A stretch of DNA of 64,000 nucleotides from Polytrichum commune (Eukaryota; Streptophyta; Polytrichopsida; Polytrichales; Polytrichaceae). Under the pieces are notes generated by a model that saw only the letters and a list, made by a program, of their open reading frames with translations, was not told the DNA's origin and ran no database searches. Location of the stretch: the NCBI GenBank assembly GCA_950295325.1, contig OX485805.1, forward strand, positions 41,374,258-41,438,257, read 5' to 3'. The translations under genes and the position numbers were made by a program. Of this stretch, positions 46,436 through 57,952 are shown piece after piece; within the stretch, counting starts at the first letter, position 1, and each line of letters begins with the position of its first letter.

Positions 46436-46444
46436 CCTATATAG
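46436..46444 (-). promoter_or_regulatory. TATA box of ROCO copy 2
   Basis: CTATATAGG on the minus strand, about 120 bp upstream of the ATG, a plausible core promoter with a 5' leader near 90 nt. The same box and spacing are kept in the 5' fragment at 53213-53221; copy 1 has lost it. Confidence 0.5.
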
Positions 46445-47169
46445 CTAGTAAAGGGGGAAATCGGGTCCAGTTTCAATTGAGGAAGGCGCCTTCATGCTTG
46501 ACAAATTAAGGTAAGACGACAAACTCACACGTGTTTGCACTTGCAGGCACATAGGAGACCGAAGAATATCTTATGGCTATGTCCATATGCTCCAAGTGGA
46601 CATGGTGAGAAACCCTTCCACAAATAACGGATTATTGAGGTAGGCGTGGATGCACTTGTAGCGGCGAATTCCTACCGTCGATCAAAATGAGCATGCAAGA
46701 GAAATACAGAGATGCAGATTCCTCATTCATTCCATGGCGCCAGAGAAATTACAAAACTCGAAAATCTGCCATGCATACGAGACCCACCATCAAAATTGTT
46801 GAACTCATGGGGAGGAGGCTAGCGATTCATGTGCAAACGACAAAGAGCATCACATCACATCTCCTCTCCTCTCCTCAACTCTGCCGCCCAAGCCCACTCC
46901 AACTCCAACTCCTTGGCTTCAGCAGAAGTTACTTGGTGAAGTGTGAGCACAACATTCATGGACTACTACATACACAGCCCCTCGAAGCAGGCTTCTTCCA
47001 GGAAGTGGCGGTTCACACGGAAGAAGCAGACATGGGGAAAATCCAGGCGACTTACAGTCAACAATGACTCTTCCGAAATCAGGAAGGGCACTGAGCATTT
47101 CTGAAGCTTCCCCCAAAGTGAAAAATCATACAAAATTCATTATTAAACTTCTTGGCCACCAATAGAGGG
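46445..47169. other. Upstream region of ROCO copy 2
   Basis: About 530 bp of this (to 46977) is unique to copy 2 in the window, because copy 1 deleted it. It includes a CTCC-rich stretch near 46860-46915. The ORF at 46687-47067 is not supported by any second copy. Likely promoter and spacer. Confidence 0.4.
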
Positions 47170-47605
47170 CCTCAATAAAGACAGTGCACTGTTACCGATG
47201 GGGGACATTAAAGTTCCCCCCAGGTACTTATAGGGGAGGTAGGTTCAGGCAGGGCAGCCGCCCGGCCACAAATTTCAGATTTTCAGGACCCAATCGAAAA
47301 CTGTTGTCTGCCCGTCCGACTTCAAAAAAATCATTGTCCTTGCATTCTTGAAGATCACTTACCCACAAATCTCATATTGAGTGCACTTCACTTTCAAGGT
47401 TCAAAATCCACTACATATGTTTACTTTCATTGAGTAAATAAACAATTGACTCGGATTTCATTTTTAAATTGAAACTACCATTAAAGTATGTAAAAAACTT
47501 GGAAGTCAAAAATATTATAAAACCCTCATTAGCACCGAGGTTATGATTTTTGTGACTTGTCATTGCAAGGGTCTTTGTCATTATTAAAACTTCAGTTGTA
47601 TTGGG
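47170..47605 (-). repeat. Rep1 dispersed repeat, minus copy in R1 copy 2
   Basis: Equivalent of 6765-7195, so it was present before the R1 duplication. Confidence 0.6.
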
Positions 47606-47770
47606 CTGAAATGACACGTATTACTAGGTTACTTAAGTACTATAAACTGTAGCTCAAGTATCCGGAGAGCATAACCCATAACATTAGGAGAACTTCCCAG
47701 ACTCAGTTGCATAATTAAGTTCAGCTTTATCCTATAATTTTCTTTGTAATCGGGAAGGCTCTACAACTAA

Positions 47771-47881
47771 GACGGTGATGAGAAAGAGGTGGTGGAAGGT
47801 AAGTACAAGGCCGACAAGACCATTGTTCATGGTCTCTTGCGGATGTATTTCCACAATTGTTTTGTGCAAGTATGTGAATGA
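47771..47881 (+). pseudogene. Peroxidase-like fragment, copy 2
   Basis: Keeps HGLLRMYFHNCF but has ACG instead of ATG and a one-base insertion upstream (GAGAAAGAGG versus GAGAGAGG), so the frame is broken. Confidence 0.45.
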
Positions 47882-48061
47882 ACAATCTGCCCCAGTAGAT
47901 CTCGAAAAGTGATGTTTTGGCAGGTTAAATAATGGGTTAATTATGAGGCGTTTGAGCTTGACACGAGGATGATTTGAGGTAGACTTTGTAAAGTGCATAG
48001 ATCCCCTCCAAATTGAGTATAATGTACAATGTACAATTCACAATGCATGAAATGAAGCTAG

Positions 48062-48350
48062 ATTGGAAGCATTAATGTTGTTGGGTCTATGATCTAAATG
48101 CTATCAATTTGAATTGGCACACAAATTGGCCTAAACTTATGCAACCATGGCACTCATTCCATCAAGTATATCTATTTGTCAGAGAAGATTTTCCAAACAA
48201 AAGCCACTTGCACAATAGGTTGAACTTGAAGGCCCTTGATGCTCTTATGCGGGTCTCTCCTTGTGGGCTTGAAGTGGATGCAATGGATTGGGCTACAATG
48301 GCCAACATTTGGAGAAACATGCGAGACTGAAGGATCCTTACACTCGATTC
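48062..48350 (+). pseudogene. hAT transposase C-terminal fragment, copy 2
   Basis: Matches 7652-7957 but with a shifted frame near 48180 and a TGA at 48328-48330 where copy 1 has CGA (NIWRNMRD then stop). Confidence 0.6.
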
Positions 48351-50274
48351 ATAGTTTTTTTGTTTCAAATCAAGATTATATTTTGATTCTTCAAAACATT
48401 AGGTTTTCTAAAATATTGCGTAACCCAAAATTGAGGTGACATTTTAGAATAAAATGGATGTCAATTGACATTCGTTTTTGTTTTTGAAAACGTCACGTCA
48501 CACTTTGGATTTGAAGTTGAACGTCAAATAAAATTTGTCGAACAAACACATTGTTTGGAACTATCGATTTCATATACTTTTTTTGTTTTCCAACACATTT
48601 AAGAATTCATTGTTTGGAAGTCATATGGATAGGTTACAAGGGATTAAACTTCTATTTGTACATGACCTAAATTAAAACCAACACCCAAATCACATGTTCA
48701 AGTAGTGTACATTCTCATAATGGATATATACCTATTGCACAAGATTTCTAGGTGTTGATTTCGTGTCAATGTTGGTGATGAATGTACATACATTCGATTT
48801 TAGACTACACTGATTATCCTGATTTGTGTGTGTTACCACAGAAAGTTACGCAGTGCAATAATGTTATACTTGGGAGTTTGGTTTTCACTAACGAAAGTTC
48901 AATTGGTTGTTTGGACATGACAAGACATAAATGGCTTTCCTTGGTAAAATGTTACATTCTCATTGAATAGTTGTAGCACTCCATAACTCCGAATAGTGCG
49001 ATGCACTAATTGGGATAATCAATGTACATAATTGGGGAGTGGAGAGTGGAAGACGTAGGAGTTTAGGCCTGTGGTAGAGACTATTGGTCGAAGAAGAGCC
49101 TCCACAAGGCACAACCACGTGTTGGGCCCCTACCAAAGGTACAACTACTTTCTTTCTAAAAAATTTCAATTGTGGCAAGCAAGAGTAATCCATGTATGCA
49201 AATGTATGTTTAGGAATGTCTGAATTGATAGCAAGTGGACTACTTAGACGAGGTTGCTTGATTTAAGTGCATGATGTGCGTATATGTAGAATTTTCTTTT
49301 GTGGTAGAGAAAATAAGGGTTGGTTAACCCCTAAGCGTCTAAGAGACGCACATTAAGCCTTCTGCAAGGAAAAAATAGCATATATGAGCTATGTACTTTC
49401 ATGTTTAGTTAATCACGTCAAAAGTGGTCTTCTTTTAAATTAATTTATTTGTGTGAATGCCCTATTTGAATAAGTTGAACATTTGGATGTAATTCAACAT
49501 TCAAGTTCATTATGTAGAGTAATGCCTTTGGATGCAAATACGTAATTGTATTTTCGCCATCAATGTCTAGTATGAGTATATTGTCATTTTCTCCTTGACA
49601 TAAGACAATGTATATGATGAGGTTACAAACACATACATATATAGAATATGATATATGAACTTGACAAAATCCATATAAATTGTGTACATGGCCGTATATT
49701 GAGACCCCACGTTTTTTAAGGGTTAAGAGGGGTGAGCTACTTCAAGTTGCTTTCAAATAAATGTCATTACTTCTTGAAGGATATTAAAAGTCATCCTCTT
49801 AACTAGATATGGGATTTCGTCGGGAGGTGGTACCCTATGGTTTTGCACTAGTTGTATTGTATAGAGAACCAACAACACCTTTATGTCGACTTGTGGTGTG
49901 CGCTTGATTGGAGGTGGTGTTTGAAATTGAATGAAGGGCAACGTATTTGTTCAAAGCGCCGAACACAACTCCATTGTTTAATTTCATGTCTTTTTTATAG
50001 CAACTGCAGGAGGTGACTGGAAGTATGCAACTTAAAACAACAGCTTTGACTTTATGGGGGTTATCATTTTCCATCTTCCTGGCTGACTCCCTTTGGTTAT
50101 GGACCGTACCACCCACTGCACAACTGCACATGTAGAATGGCTCATTTCCACTACACCAAATATGATGTTTAGTGTGACTTACTGTTTGGCTTTACACAGT
50201 GCTATATCTTCTCTCTATTGAAATATTTTCTTACCAAGTAAAGTTGTCAATATATGTAAAGTTAAATATATATA

Positions 50275-52818
50275 TGTCTCAATATATAGATATATTGAGG
50301 AAGGAAGATCACATAATATCATTCAAATGCTAGCAATTATTCTGTTCTAATATAATAATGGCATTGCATCAATCATTATGTACGGTAATTGGAGACTTTT
50401 TAATGGTTTTGAGAGTACTTAAGGGCATGGTTTTCAAATAAAAAAAAGAAAAAGAAAAAATATATATATTCAATGTGACTTAATAAACGGATTCACATGG
50501 GCGACACTAACCAATTTGGCACAAATATATGTCATCAGAATAAGAAATTGGACCAAATATTAAATCATTTGCATTTATTTTGAGACTTTCCAAAGTCTCC
50601 GATTAACGAATATAGTGAGTTTGTCAAGTTTGAATATGTTGTGTTGAGAGGATAAATAAAATATAACTCCATATATAATTTGGTTTATTCCCGGCCCCAC
50701 CTAGTGGCACATAGCATTAGTCAACCGATATCAATTGTTCCATTCTAACAATATCAATACATTGCCTCACCCAAGTCTTTAGCATGAATTTATCAGTACA
50801 GTGCTATGTTGTGTGAATAAACCAAGTATAATTACGATAAAATTTGGCTTATTTCCTGCCCAACCACTGTACATACTGAGCTCTATAATGTTATGATACA
50901 AAATGATACAAATGATACAAATCATCCGTAAACTCCCGAAGAGAAGGAATTATGTATATAAGTGTATACTCATTCATCCAACATAAAAGCCCTAAAATAA
51001 TTTGCAACATGGAGAGTACATTTGTTTAATTAATTTGACACTGAAATTAGCTTCAAAGGCCCCAAAATAATCTACTTGGGAGTCATTTGAGATGAATCGA
51101 CAACAAACCTATGTAGAGATCAAGTTTTTATGGATGGGAGATACTACACTCGTATACGATTAATTCCCTCTCTCCCTAATTCCTAGTACCGAGATGAATT
51201 GCATGTTTACTTTTTTGAGTAAGACCAAGAGTTCAAATTTGGGGGACATGCCAAATATTGTGTCAAGTGCCGCCACTCACAATTGGTAGCAAGCTCTTGG
51301 ATGGTGTATCACCATGCGATTCATAGTCACATTGCTAGCAAATGTTCACAAGTTGGGATGCTCTATTTGATGGACACTTAATGATTGTGAGGGACAAGTG
51401 CATCTACCATCGGGAATGACGCTCATACTTCATATGATGCAGTTGAAAACATGGCACATTTTGTGTTGGAATGCTCTTTTATAATCTCATTAGACATAAA
51501 TTTTCATCATTATGTAAGACTGTAGTTCTAGGGAGTTTCAAGTCTTTCTTTCAATTGAATCATCAAGTTGACATTAGCCTCTATCTCACGGAAGCTACCG
51601 TACTCCGCCACTCTAGAGAATTAGTTGGTTTGGAACCATCATGATGTACTTTCAGTTTCATTAGCTTTTTTGACGCCCTGCACTTTCAAATCAATATCGT
51701 TTCACTTCACTTCACTTCATGGATGGAGGTAGGCCATACAAAGTTGGCACCCCATACATACGCCTCAAATAAAACATTGGCCAACCTATGCCTTTTACAG
51801 CTAATTTATTGAACACAAGATTCACAAACCTTGGGCTTGACTTACATAGTGAGAATCTACAGATGCAATCTTGCCTTTCTAAATGTTACCTTTCAGGAGT
51901 ATATAATTTGTAACACTTATGGAATTCTAATACAATATTAGTTATAGAGGATGGATTTAAAAAAAAAAACAATAACACTTATGAGAGTAACAATTACATG
52001 ATGAAAATAAATTCATTAGTAACACTTCTAAATGTCTTCACATTTTTTTATTTTTTTTATTTTTTTTGAAAACTTACACTTACTTAGTGACCAAAATAAG
52101 AGTCTATTGTTGTTTGATGAGACTCTTGAGTACATAAAACAATGATGGATTTTTGTAAAGACAAAAGCTTTGTCCTGAGTTCATTGACATTGCTCTATTG
52201 TTGTTCTATAGGTGTAGATAGGGTTGCCATTGCTTCTCGCACTTGAGAAAATGAAACATTAGGAACTACCACTTTACTAATTTCTTAATCATCCTCAATG
52301 ATTTTAGATACCTATGATGCACCAAGTACATTCAATATATCTTCCTCAATTGAACATAAGGATGACTTAGATCAACCTCAACTTCAAAATGCACATATTC
52401 TTATGCACTCATTGTCACTACAAACTTACTACCTACTACTATAATTGGTAATTGAGAGAGCCTATCTAAATTCACAAAAAGACATAGGGAGTTTTTTTTG
52501 TATTTACGAAAGCATTGGCACTCAACCCTTCTCAATCTCATAGCAAAATCAAGGCCTGCACAAGATTCTAGTGGTAACTTGCAGTTGTCATACTTGTGGG
52601 CATTAAATGGTCATATAGCCCCCCCCCCACGTACGCACACAAATTATGTTGACTACTAAGCTTAAAATGGTTATCATATTTAGAACACGTAGTCCAATCT
52701 CTTTAAAGTGCTTGTGAATTATTTTGGTATCCGTTTTTGGAAAGTCACACCTTACCACATACCACCCACACAAAGGTGTGCGATTAAGATAAGTAACCGA
52801 ATTAGGAACATCTACCTT
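50275..52818. repeat. Block R3, inverted copy
   Basis: Reverse complement of 17231-21100 without the 18177-19497 element. It holds the other copy of the decayed pogo remnant (51872-52472). Its left edge abuts R1 copy 2 inside the MITE, and its right edge abuts the ROCO 5' fragment, so both edges are rearrangement breakpoints. Confidence 0.85.
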
Positions 52819-52833
52819 AGATTAAAATATATG

Positions 52834-53222
52834 TAAACCTTTCAAAATCTTCATCCTCTACAAAAATGTACTTGATAGCTAACAAGGATATGTTGGCCAA
52901 TCGAAGTTTTTGGATGAAGTCTTTCCTAACATGGCACGGGTACTCCTCAAGGTCAACCCTAGCGTCAACATTTGTCGTATCATTAGCTCTCATGATAATC
53001 TTTGAATTGCAAAATGATACGGTCCAAACAATACTTTTCCCTTGGCGTATTGCCGAAAGAAACTCCTCCATCTTGTGTTGCATTGTTGCCATTTCAACCC
53101 GTTACAACCAAATATTCTCTATGAAATTTCCCTAACCAAGGAGGTCGTAGATACTTCTCAGGACAAGTGCCAAGTTGTCATTCCACACTTCTTTGAGATG
53201 CTCAAGGCTACACCTATATAGG
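52834..53222 (-). pseudogene. ROCO 5' fragment (promoter and first ~85 codons)
   Basis: From the ATG at 53092 the frame reads MATMQHKMEEFLSAIRQGKS and later LEEYPCHVRKDFIQKLRLA, matching residues 1-86 of the complete gene. Homology stops at EDEDFERF; a few foreign codons and a stop follow at 52817. Upstream it keeps the leader and TATA box and ends just beyond, at 53222. It is more diverged from copy 2 than copy 1 is, so it stems from an older relative. It could still be transcribed as a short N-terminal peptide. Confidence 0.7.
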
Positions 53223-53236
53223 GACGACACTTGTAT

Positions 53237-53270
53237 GTGAGCGTAGAGCGGAGAGCGGAGAGCGTAGAGG
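53237..53270. repeat. GAGCGnA short tandem array (left)
   Basis: Tandem units of the type GAGCGGA/GAGCGTA beginning right after ROCO homology ends. A similar array, GTGAGCGG units, is at 56289-56316. Confidence 0.6.
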
Positions 53271-53713
53271 AAATAAAAATAGAAAACTTGACAGACTAAA
53301 ATAAGGGGTTTCCAAAAATATCCAAAAATATACCTAGAATATTCCAGATTCTACCAAGAATAGTAAAAAAATGGACCTATTTCCGTGGGATGTATAGGTC
53401 ATAAAATAAGAAAAAGCCTTGAATTTGAAATAATCTCATTAAGTTTGGAAACCGTGAGGTGGTTGAATTATTAAAACCAAGGATGATTACAAGGAATAAT
53501 CAATGAAATTGGATTTTCTGAGATTGGCATAATTGAAGAATGGGTCAATCAAAATATAAAGGAATCAAAATAATCAATTTCCTTCGTTGTTATTCATCAC
53601 TTTTCTCTTTGTCTTATATGTGAGTCTACTCTATAGCTTGGACTTTAGCAATTATCATTTGTGCCCGAATAGATATAAATTGGACTCATAAATTGTATAT
53701 ACACTTGCACACA

Positions 53714-54181
53714 ATGGGAGAGAAGAGAGACATGTTTGCTGGATTAGGATGGGAGAAGGAGATAAGAAGTCCAGGAGATCTCCATATTCCCGTTAATTCA
53801 TCGCCGGAATTTGAGTTTAGGCCTGGAAATCGAGGTAGTGATGACTACGAGCTGACTCCATTTTCGCAGTCCACACAAGCATGGAGGTGGAGGGTGCAGG
53901 AGGAGCAGAAACAATATGAGAAAAACGAAAAAATGCAAGAAGATGTGCCGGAGAAGGATGCTGATTTGGATGAAGACAAATCGAACGAAACGGAGCAGGA
54001 GGTTAAGGTGGAAGGCGAATCTTCAAAGTCTCTTTCATTTCGCCAAAGGATGAGAGGCTTGCCGCCGCATCATCTTCCGCTGAAGGATCGAATGAGAGAT
54101 AAAATAGTTTCTTATATGGATTTGCTTCGACCGGGTCCACCTCCCTCGGAATCATCAAAGAAGTATGCAAAACGGAAATAG
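53714..54181 (+). CDS. Small intronless hypothetical protein, 155 residues
   Basis: Starts at ATG in a good context (ACACAATGGG) and reads MGEKRDMFAGLGWEKEIRSP. The middle is acidic and lysine-rich (QEEQKQYEKNEKMQEDVPEK), suggesting a disordered or coiled-coil protein. The C-terminus has a proline-rich, basic end (LLRPGPPPSESSKKYAKRK). There is no signal peptide or membrane segment. AATAAAAATAA near 54225 could be a poly(A) signal. It ends 160 bp from the oppositely oriented transposase end. The composition looks protein-like rather than random, but there is no second copy in the window and I do not recognise the family. Confidence 0.5.
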   Translation: MGEKRDMFAGLGWEKEIRSPGDLHIPVNSSPEFEFRPGNRGSDDYELTPFSQSTQAWRWRVQEEQKQYEKNEKMQEDVPEKDADLDEDKSNETEQEVKVEGESSKSLSFRQRMRGLPPHHLPLKDRMRDKIVSYMDLLRPGPPPSESSKKYAKRK

Positions 54182-54342
54182 AGTTGATAGACATAGAAAA
54201 CATTGTAATACGATCTTTTGAATGAAATAAAAATAATCATTGAAATTATATCTTTATTATAGCAATCAATTATTGCTTCACAAGAGGTCCAGAAATGGAC
54301 ACATATATCATATTCCAATGTAGTGCTAAGCTGAGAGGAAAT

Positions 54343-55800
54343 CTAGGAAGTAGATTGTGTCAAGAGGCCTCCCTCTAGGATGAGTTTGACCTCATTGAAG
54401 CTAAATGTGGGGGCGTGTATGAACGAATTCACATTTGCATCCAAATTAGAAACCTTGACGAATATGTAATACAGATGCTTACAATTCATATACGAATTTC
54501 GTTTGCGGCCGAACTTGGAAATCATATCCAAGAAGTATGCGCAGTTGCACTCTGGAAGAGAACTCACTGTCACTTGGTAGATGGGTGGTTGCGGTTCTAA
54601 CTTGGACTGCAGTGTGATAATGCAACCAAATCCCGGTTGAGGGATCATAGTTAACTTCTGAACAGTAGCATGCATAGCTTCAGCAAAGGCCACCATCTGC
54701 CTCTGCTTTGCCGAAGGTGCGCTGCTGGATCGCCGAACAAGCTTGGACAGTCTTGTCGTAGGGATGAAGTCGGGATTATCTGGAACATGGATTCGAGACA
54801 TATCCAGCGGGATCGCAGAGTTGGTGAAGAGTCGAGACGGTGTGATGCGCTGCTTTGGTGGGAGTTGAAAACCTGCGTTCTCAAGCGCGAAGATCTCTGA
54901 GCGGGTGAGGTTGGTACCAATCTTCACAGGCCAGATTGGGGGAATAGGTGGCTTCTGGTCATCAGTAGAGAACGGCATGACCCATTTCCGACAAGGGCCC
55001 TTGACGCAACGCTCGATGTCGTCTGGGCAAAAGACGAAGTCTGTGCGCTTCATAGATTGGAGTTTGTAATGATGCCACATACCGGTGTAGGTGGGCGCAG
55101 GGACGCTCTTGTTATTGGTGACGATTCTTGCGGTGCATTTTTTTTTCGTGCCCGCATGATTAGCCCAACAAGACTTCCCAGAGGTATAGGGTATGCGGGC
55201 AATATGCCAAAGAGAGACATCTACTTTGGTTTCTTGCACGGCGGTGACACGCTGGAAACCAAGTCCTGCAGGTGAAGGCACTTGAACCTCTTGTACAGAG
55301 GGGGAAGACTCCTCAATGATAGTAGGCAGTGTTTCAGGTTGAGAGCGAGTGACTCGCTTACCGGGGGGAGGGCGAGAGAAGTTCATGGTATCGGGACGGT
55401 GGGTCTCGCCATCATCACCAATTGGAGTGTCTGGTCTTCGCTTCTGCGATCCAAACACCTCGGCGCCCTCAAGGTGGGGATCGCGAGTGCAAAACTCTTC
55501 CCCACCGGGCATGTCAAGCAAGACCTTCTGCAACACCGTGGGGTCGCCAGTACGCTGAGCTCGACGTTGAGCACCCCTGAGCTTTAGTTCTTCTTTGCTT
55601 GAACCATTTCCGCCAATTCCACCTTTAAGGAACTGGTAGTATGCAACAACTTGTAAAAATGCCCGAATGTAGTCGTCCACCGTAGCCACGTATAGATCTC
55701 CACCCTTGTTGCCGGAGGCTTGAAGCCACTTGTTGTGGACGGACTCCGCAAGATTGCACGACGGCATCTCGGCCAACTGGTCTTGGGTTAAAACCTTTTC
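54343..55800 (-). pseudogene. MULE-type transposase copy 1, SWIM-containing exon
   Basis: 485 codons are open from acceptor CAAGCAG|GAAAAG (AG at 55802-55801). They open EKVLTQDQLAEMPSCNLAES, then VHNKWLQASGN and VATVDDYIRAFLQ, which follow the DDE core in MULE proteins. Near the C-terminus LPECNCAYFL plus MNCKHLYYIF gives the CxC...CxH pattern of a SWIM zinc finger, common in MULE and FAR1-like proteins and thought to bind DNA or protein. The exon has no stops, so it is young or constrained, but the gene lacks its 5' half. Confidence 0.7.
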
Positions 55801-55889
55801 CTGCTTGGAAAAATCAAGTGTTAGGATAGGTACAGAGAGAGGAAACTGAAACCATGAAAAACCAACAATGAATCATGAAGGAGATGTAC

Positions 55890-56275
55890 CAGTTCCATGA
55901 AACCACCCCATTGAAGGTAGCGGAAGTGCCAGAAAGCAAGCCAGAGTTGAAGATGCTTGAGACCGTCCTCACTCGTACAATTCGATGACGCCCACCAAGC
56001 CTTGATAGCTAGGTACCTAGTCTCCGCCTCTTGCATAGAAGAAGCATTACGATATTGAAGGCAAAGGTGTCTATGTTGGTCTTGTAACTCATGCTTTATG
56101 TACGATTTCGTATGTTTCTCGAGCGACTGTGTCCAATGAAAAAAACAAGTGCGCTCACGACCCTCCATTGGAACTTTGGGATCCCCTGAACCATACACAA
56201 TGCGAACAACGTTCCAATTGGCTTGGGCACTGTCGGCCATGAAGCCTATAAAGTTTGGATGTAGGAGAGCGACGC
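55890..56275 (-). pseudogene. MULE-type transposase copy 1, DDE fragment
   Basis: Frame with HPNFIGFMADSAQANWNVVR and RTCFFHWTQSLEKHTKSYIK, the second Asp and C..H part of the MULE catalytic domain, ending WGGFMEL at donor CTG|GTACAT. Intron 55801-55889 (89 bp) joins it to the SWIM exon. The first catalytic Asp region and the whole N-terminus are missing; homology to the long copy stops near 56280, beside the GTGAGCGG array. Not able to act as a transposase. Confidence 0.7.
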
Positions 56276-56288
56276 TATTTTGCGAACA

Positions 56289-56316
56289 GTGAGCAGTGAG
56301 CGGTGAGCGGTGAGCG
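56289..56316. repeat. GTGAGCGG short tandem array (right)
   Basis: About four GTGAGCGG/GTGAGCAG units at the truncation point of MULE copy 1; compare 53237-53270. Confidence 0.6.
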
Positions 56317-56869
56317 ATAAGTTTTTCTTTTTTTAGTTAAAATAATAGTTTAATGTGCAGGGTATATTAAAAAAATCAATGTTTTGCAAATATATTTCCA
56401 ATTATAGTAAATTTTAGGACCTATGCCCGTGGAAAATTCCTCCACAGTGATCGTTGCAAAGTTGTTTTTGGGATGTTTTTAGGGTTTAGGGAGTTGAAAT
56501 CAATATTGACAAACATTGTGGAGTATTTCTATGCAGCAAAATTAAATTACATTGGCATCTTTTGAGATCCGCGAGATTGAAAATGAATTCAAGAAAAGTG
56601 GAGATATCAGACACCTAAGGTTTCTAGACTATCAGAAAGAAAATTAAATGAAGCTTCGAGGTCAACAAAAACGTTGATACATCAAATACCTCAAAGTGGC
56701 CCTTTTAATCTCACTAGTTCATGATTAAAACAGAGGTTGCATACATACTTTTTCTGAGAAGACAATGAACTCAACATCTTTACACAAGATTTTGTGTAAT
56801 GAAGGAAACAGTAATTGATGAGTATTAAAACTAAACCATTCAAATTCAATACTGTAGCGCTTTCAAAGA
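56317..56869. other. AT-rich spacer
   Basis: No supported gene; the minus-strand ORF at 56691-56882 is short and has no match in the window. Confidence 0.4.
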
Positions 56870-56874
56870 GTGAC

Positions 56875-57847
56875 TGTCGCAACCCTTGCTAAGCCCCCTC
56901 GACAATCTTGCCAATTTTCAATTTTAGCAAAGGTTACGAGCGCTAACCATTCGCATTCCGCCATGCTAATGGTTAGCTCCTCCTACCCCGGACCTTATAG
57001 TTCATAGGAGGGAACCAACCCTCCTACTTTGCTTTCGGGACTCACCCCTTAATCGGTAACTCATTCCTAGATGTGGACTTCCATCCATGGAAGTCCAATC
57101 CCATGTTGATCATCGCATTGCCGGAGCAACACTACAACAACCCGAACCATACTAGGCAACTATGGCCTCACAATGGGCCAATGCCCATGGAGGCCTTGCC
57201 GTTCGGCCTCGGGTGGGTGAGGCCACACCACCTCACCCATATAAGCCTCTAGGACTTCACGCGGGGCCCCTACCCCACCGTCAACCAACCTCTTGTCTCT
57301 CTACCAAGAGTTGGGGCCAAGTGGACATTTTCCTTTAGCTGCTGGGCCTAGAACCCCCCAGCAGCTTCAGACCATCATAACTTCCTTGTATGATGTCTGA
57401 TCATAACATCCAACCACTCCATCCTCATCTACGCTTCACGTAAATGCCGATGCACTCCTCACTTGCCCCATTTGAGCAAGTCTTGAGGAAGTTATGCCTA
57501 TTTGAACCTTGGCAGTCCCGGGAATCACTCCCAGGCACTGCTGTACCAGGGCGCTGTCCCGGGACAGCGCCCCACTCAAATGGCCATAACTCCTAGCTCA
57601 CACCTCCGATTGAGGTGTTCTTGAGCTTTCTAGAATCACTACGCCATGAGCTACGCATAACTCATGGCCTTACCCTTGTGCCTCCTAATCTTTGTGGGTG
57701 GGAGGCGTTCCCAACGCCCGGGGCCCTCACCCACACTAGGATCACTTGGGCCCTCTCACCAACGGCGCCACAAGTCCCGGGTGTCACTCCGGGGTCCCCC
57801 TTGTGCCCATGGTGTTTCAGGCACTCCTCATGGAGAGGTGCGCGACA
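56875..57847 (+). mobile_element. Solo LTR, 973 bp, 5-bp target duplication
   Basis: Starts TGTCGCAACCCTTGCT and ends GGTGCGCGACA (TG...CA ends). GTGAC flanks both sides (56870-56874, 57848-57852). Its twin is 59230-60174. It is GC-richer than its surroundings, without internal genes or a primer-binding site, so it is a solo LTR. Open frames in it are by-products. Confidence 0.85.
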
Positions 57848-57952
57848 GTGACGGTATAAAAATAATGCACTTGGTAGTGGCTCTTTCCGTCTCACTACTT
57901 CAATTTCATTGATGTGATTGAAATGAAATTACAAGAGTACTTCATCCAAAGC

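Larger units (their letters stand above)
39367..50255. repeat. Segmental duplication R1, copy 2
   Basis: Direct duplicate of 1-12001. It keeps the ROCO promoter and full first exon and lacks the two elements inserted in copy 1. It ends within the palindromic MITE, where inverted R3 DNA begins. Confidence 0.9.

Noticed and set aside
53223-56316. Calling this segment a Pack-MULE or Helitron
   Set aside because: No long terminal inverted repeats, 9-bp duplication or Helitron ends could be shown; only short GAGCGG arrays flank it.
57615-57912. ORFs in three frames, mirrored at 59969-60360
   Set aside because: They lie within the two copies of one solo LTR and are open because of its GC content; no protein feature is seen.
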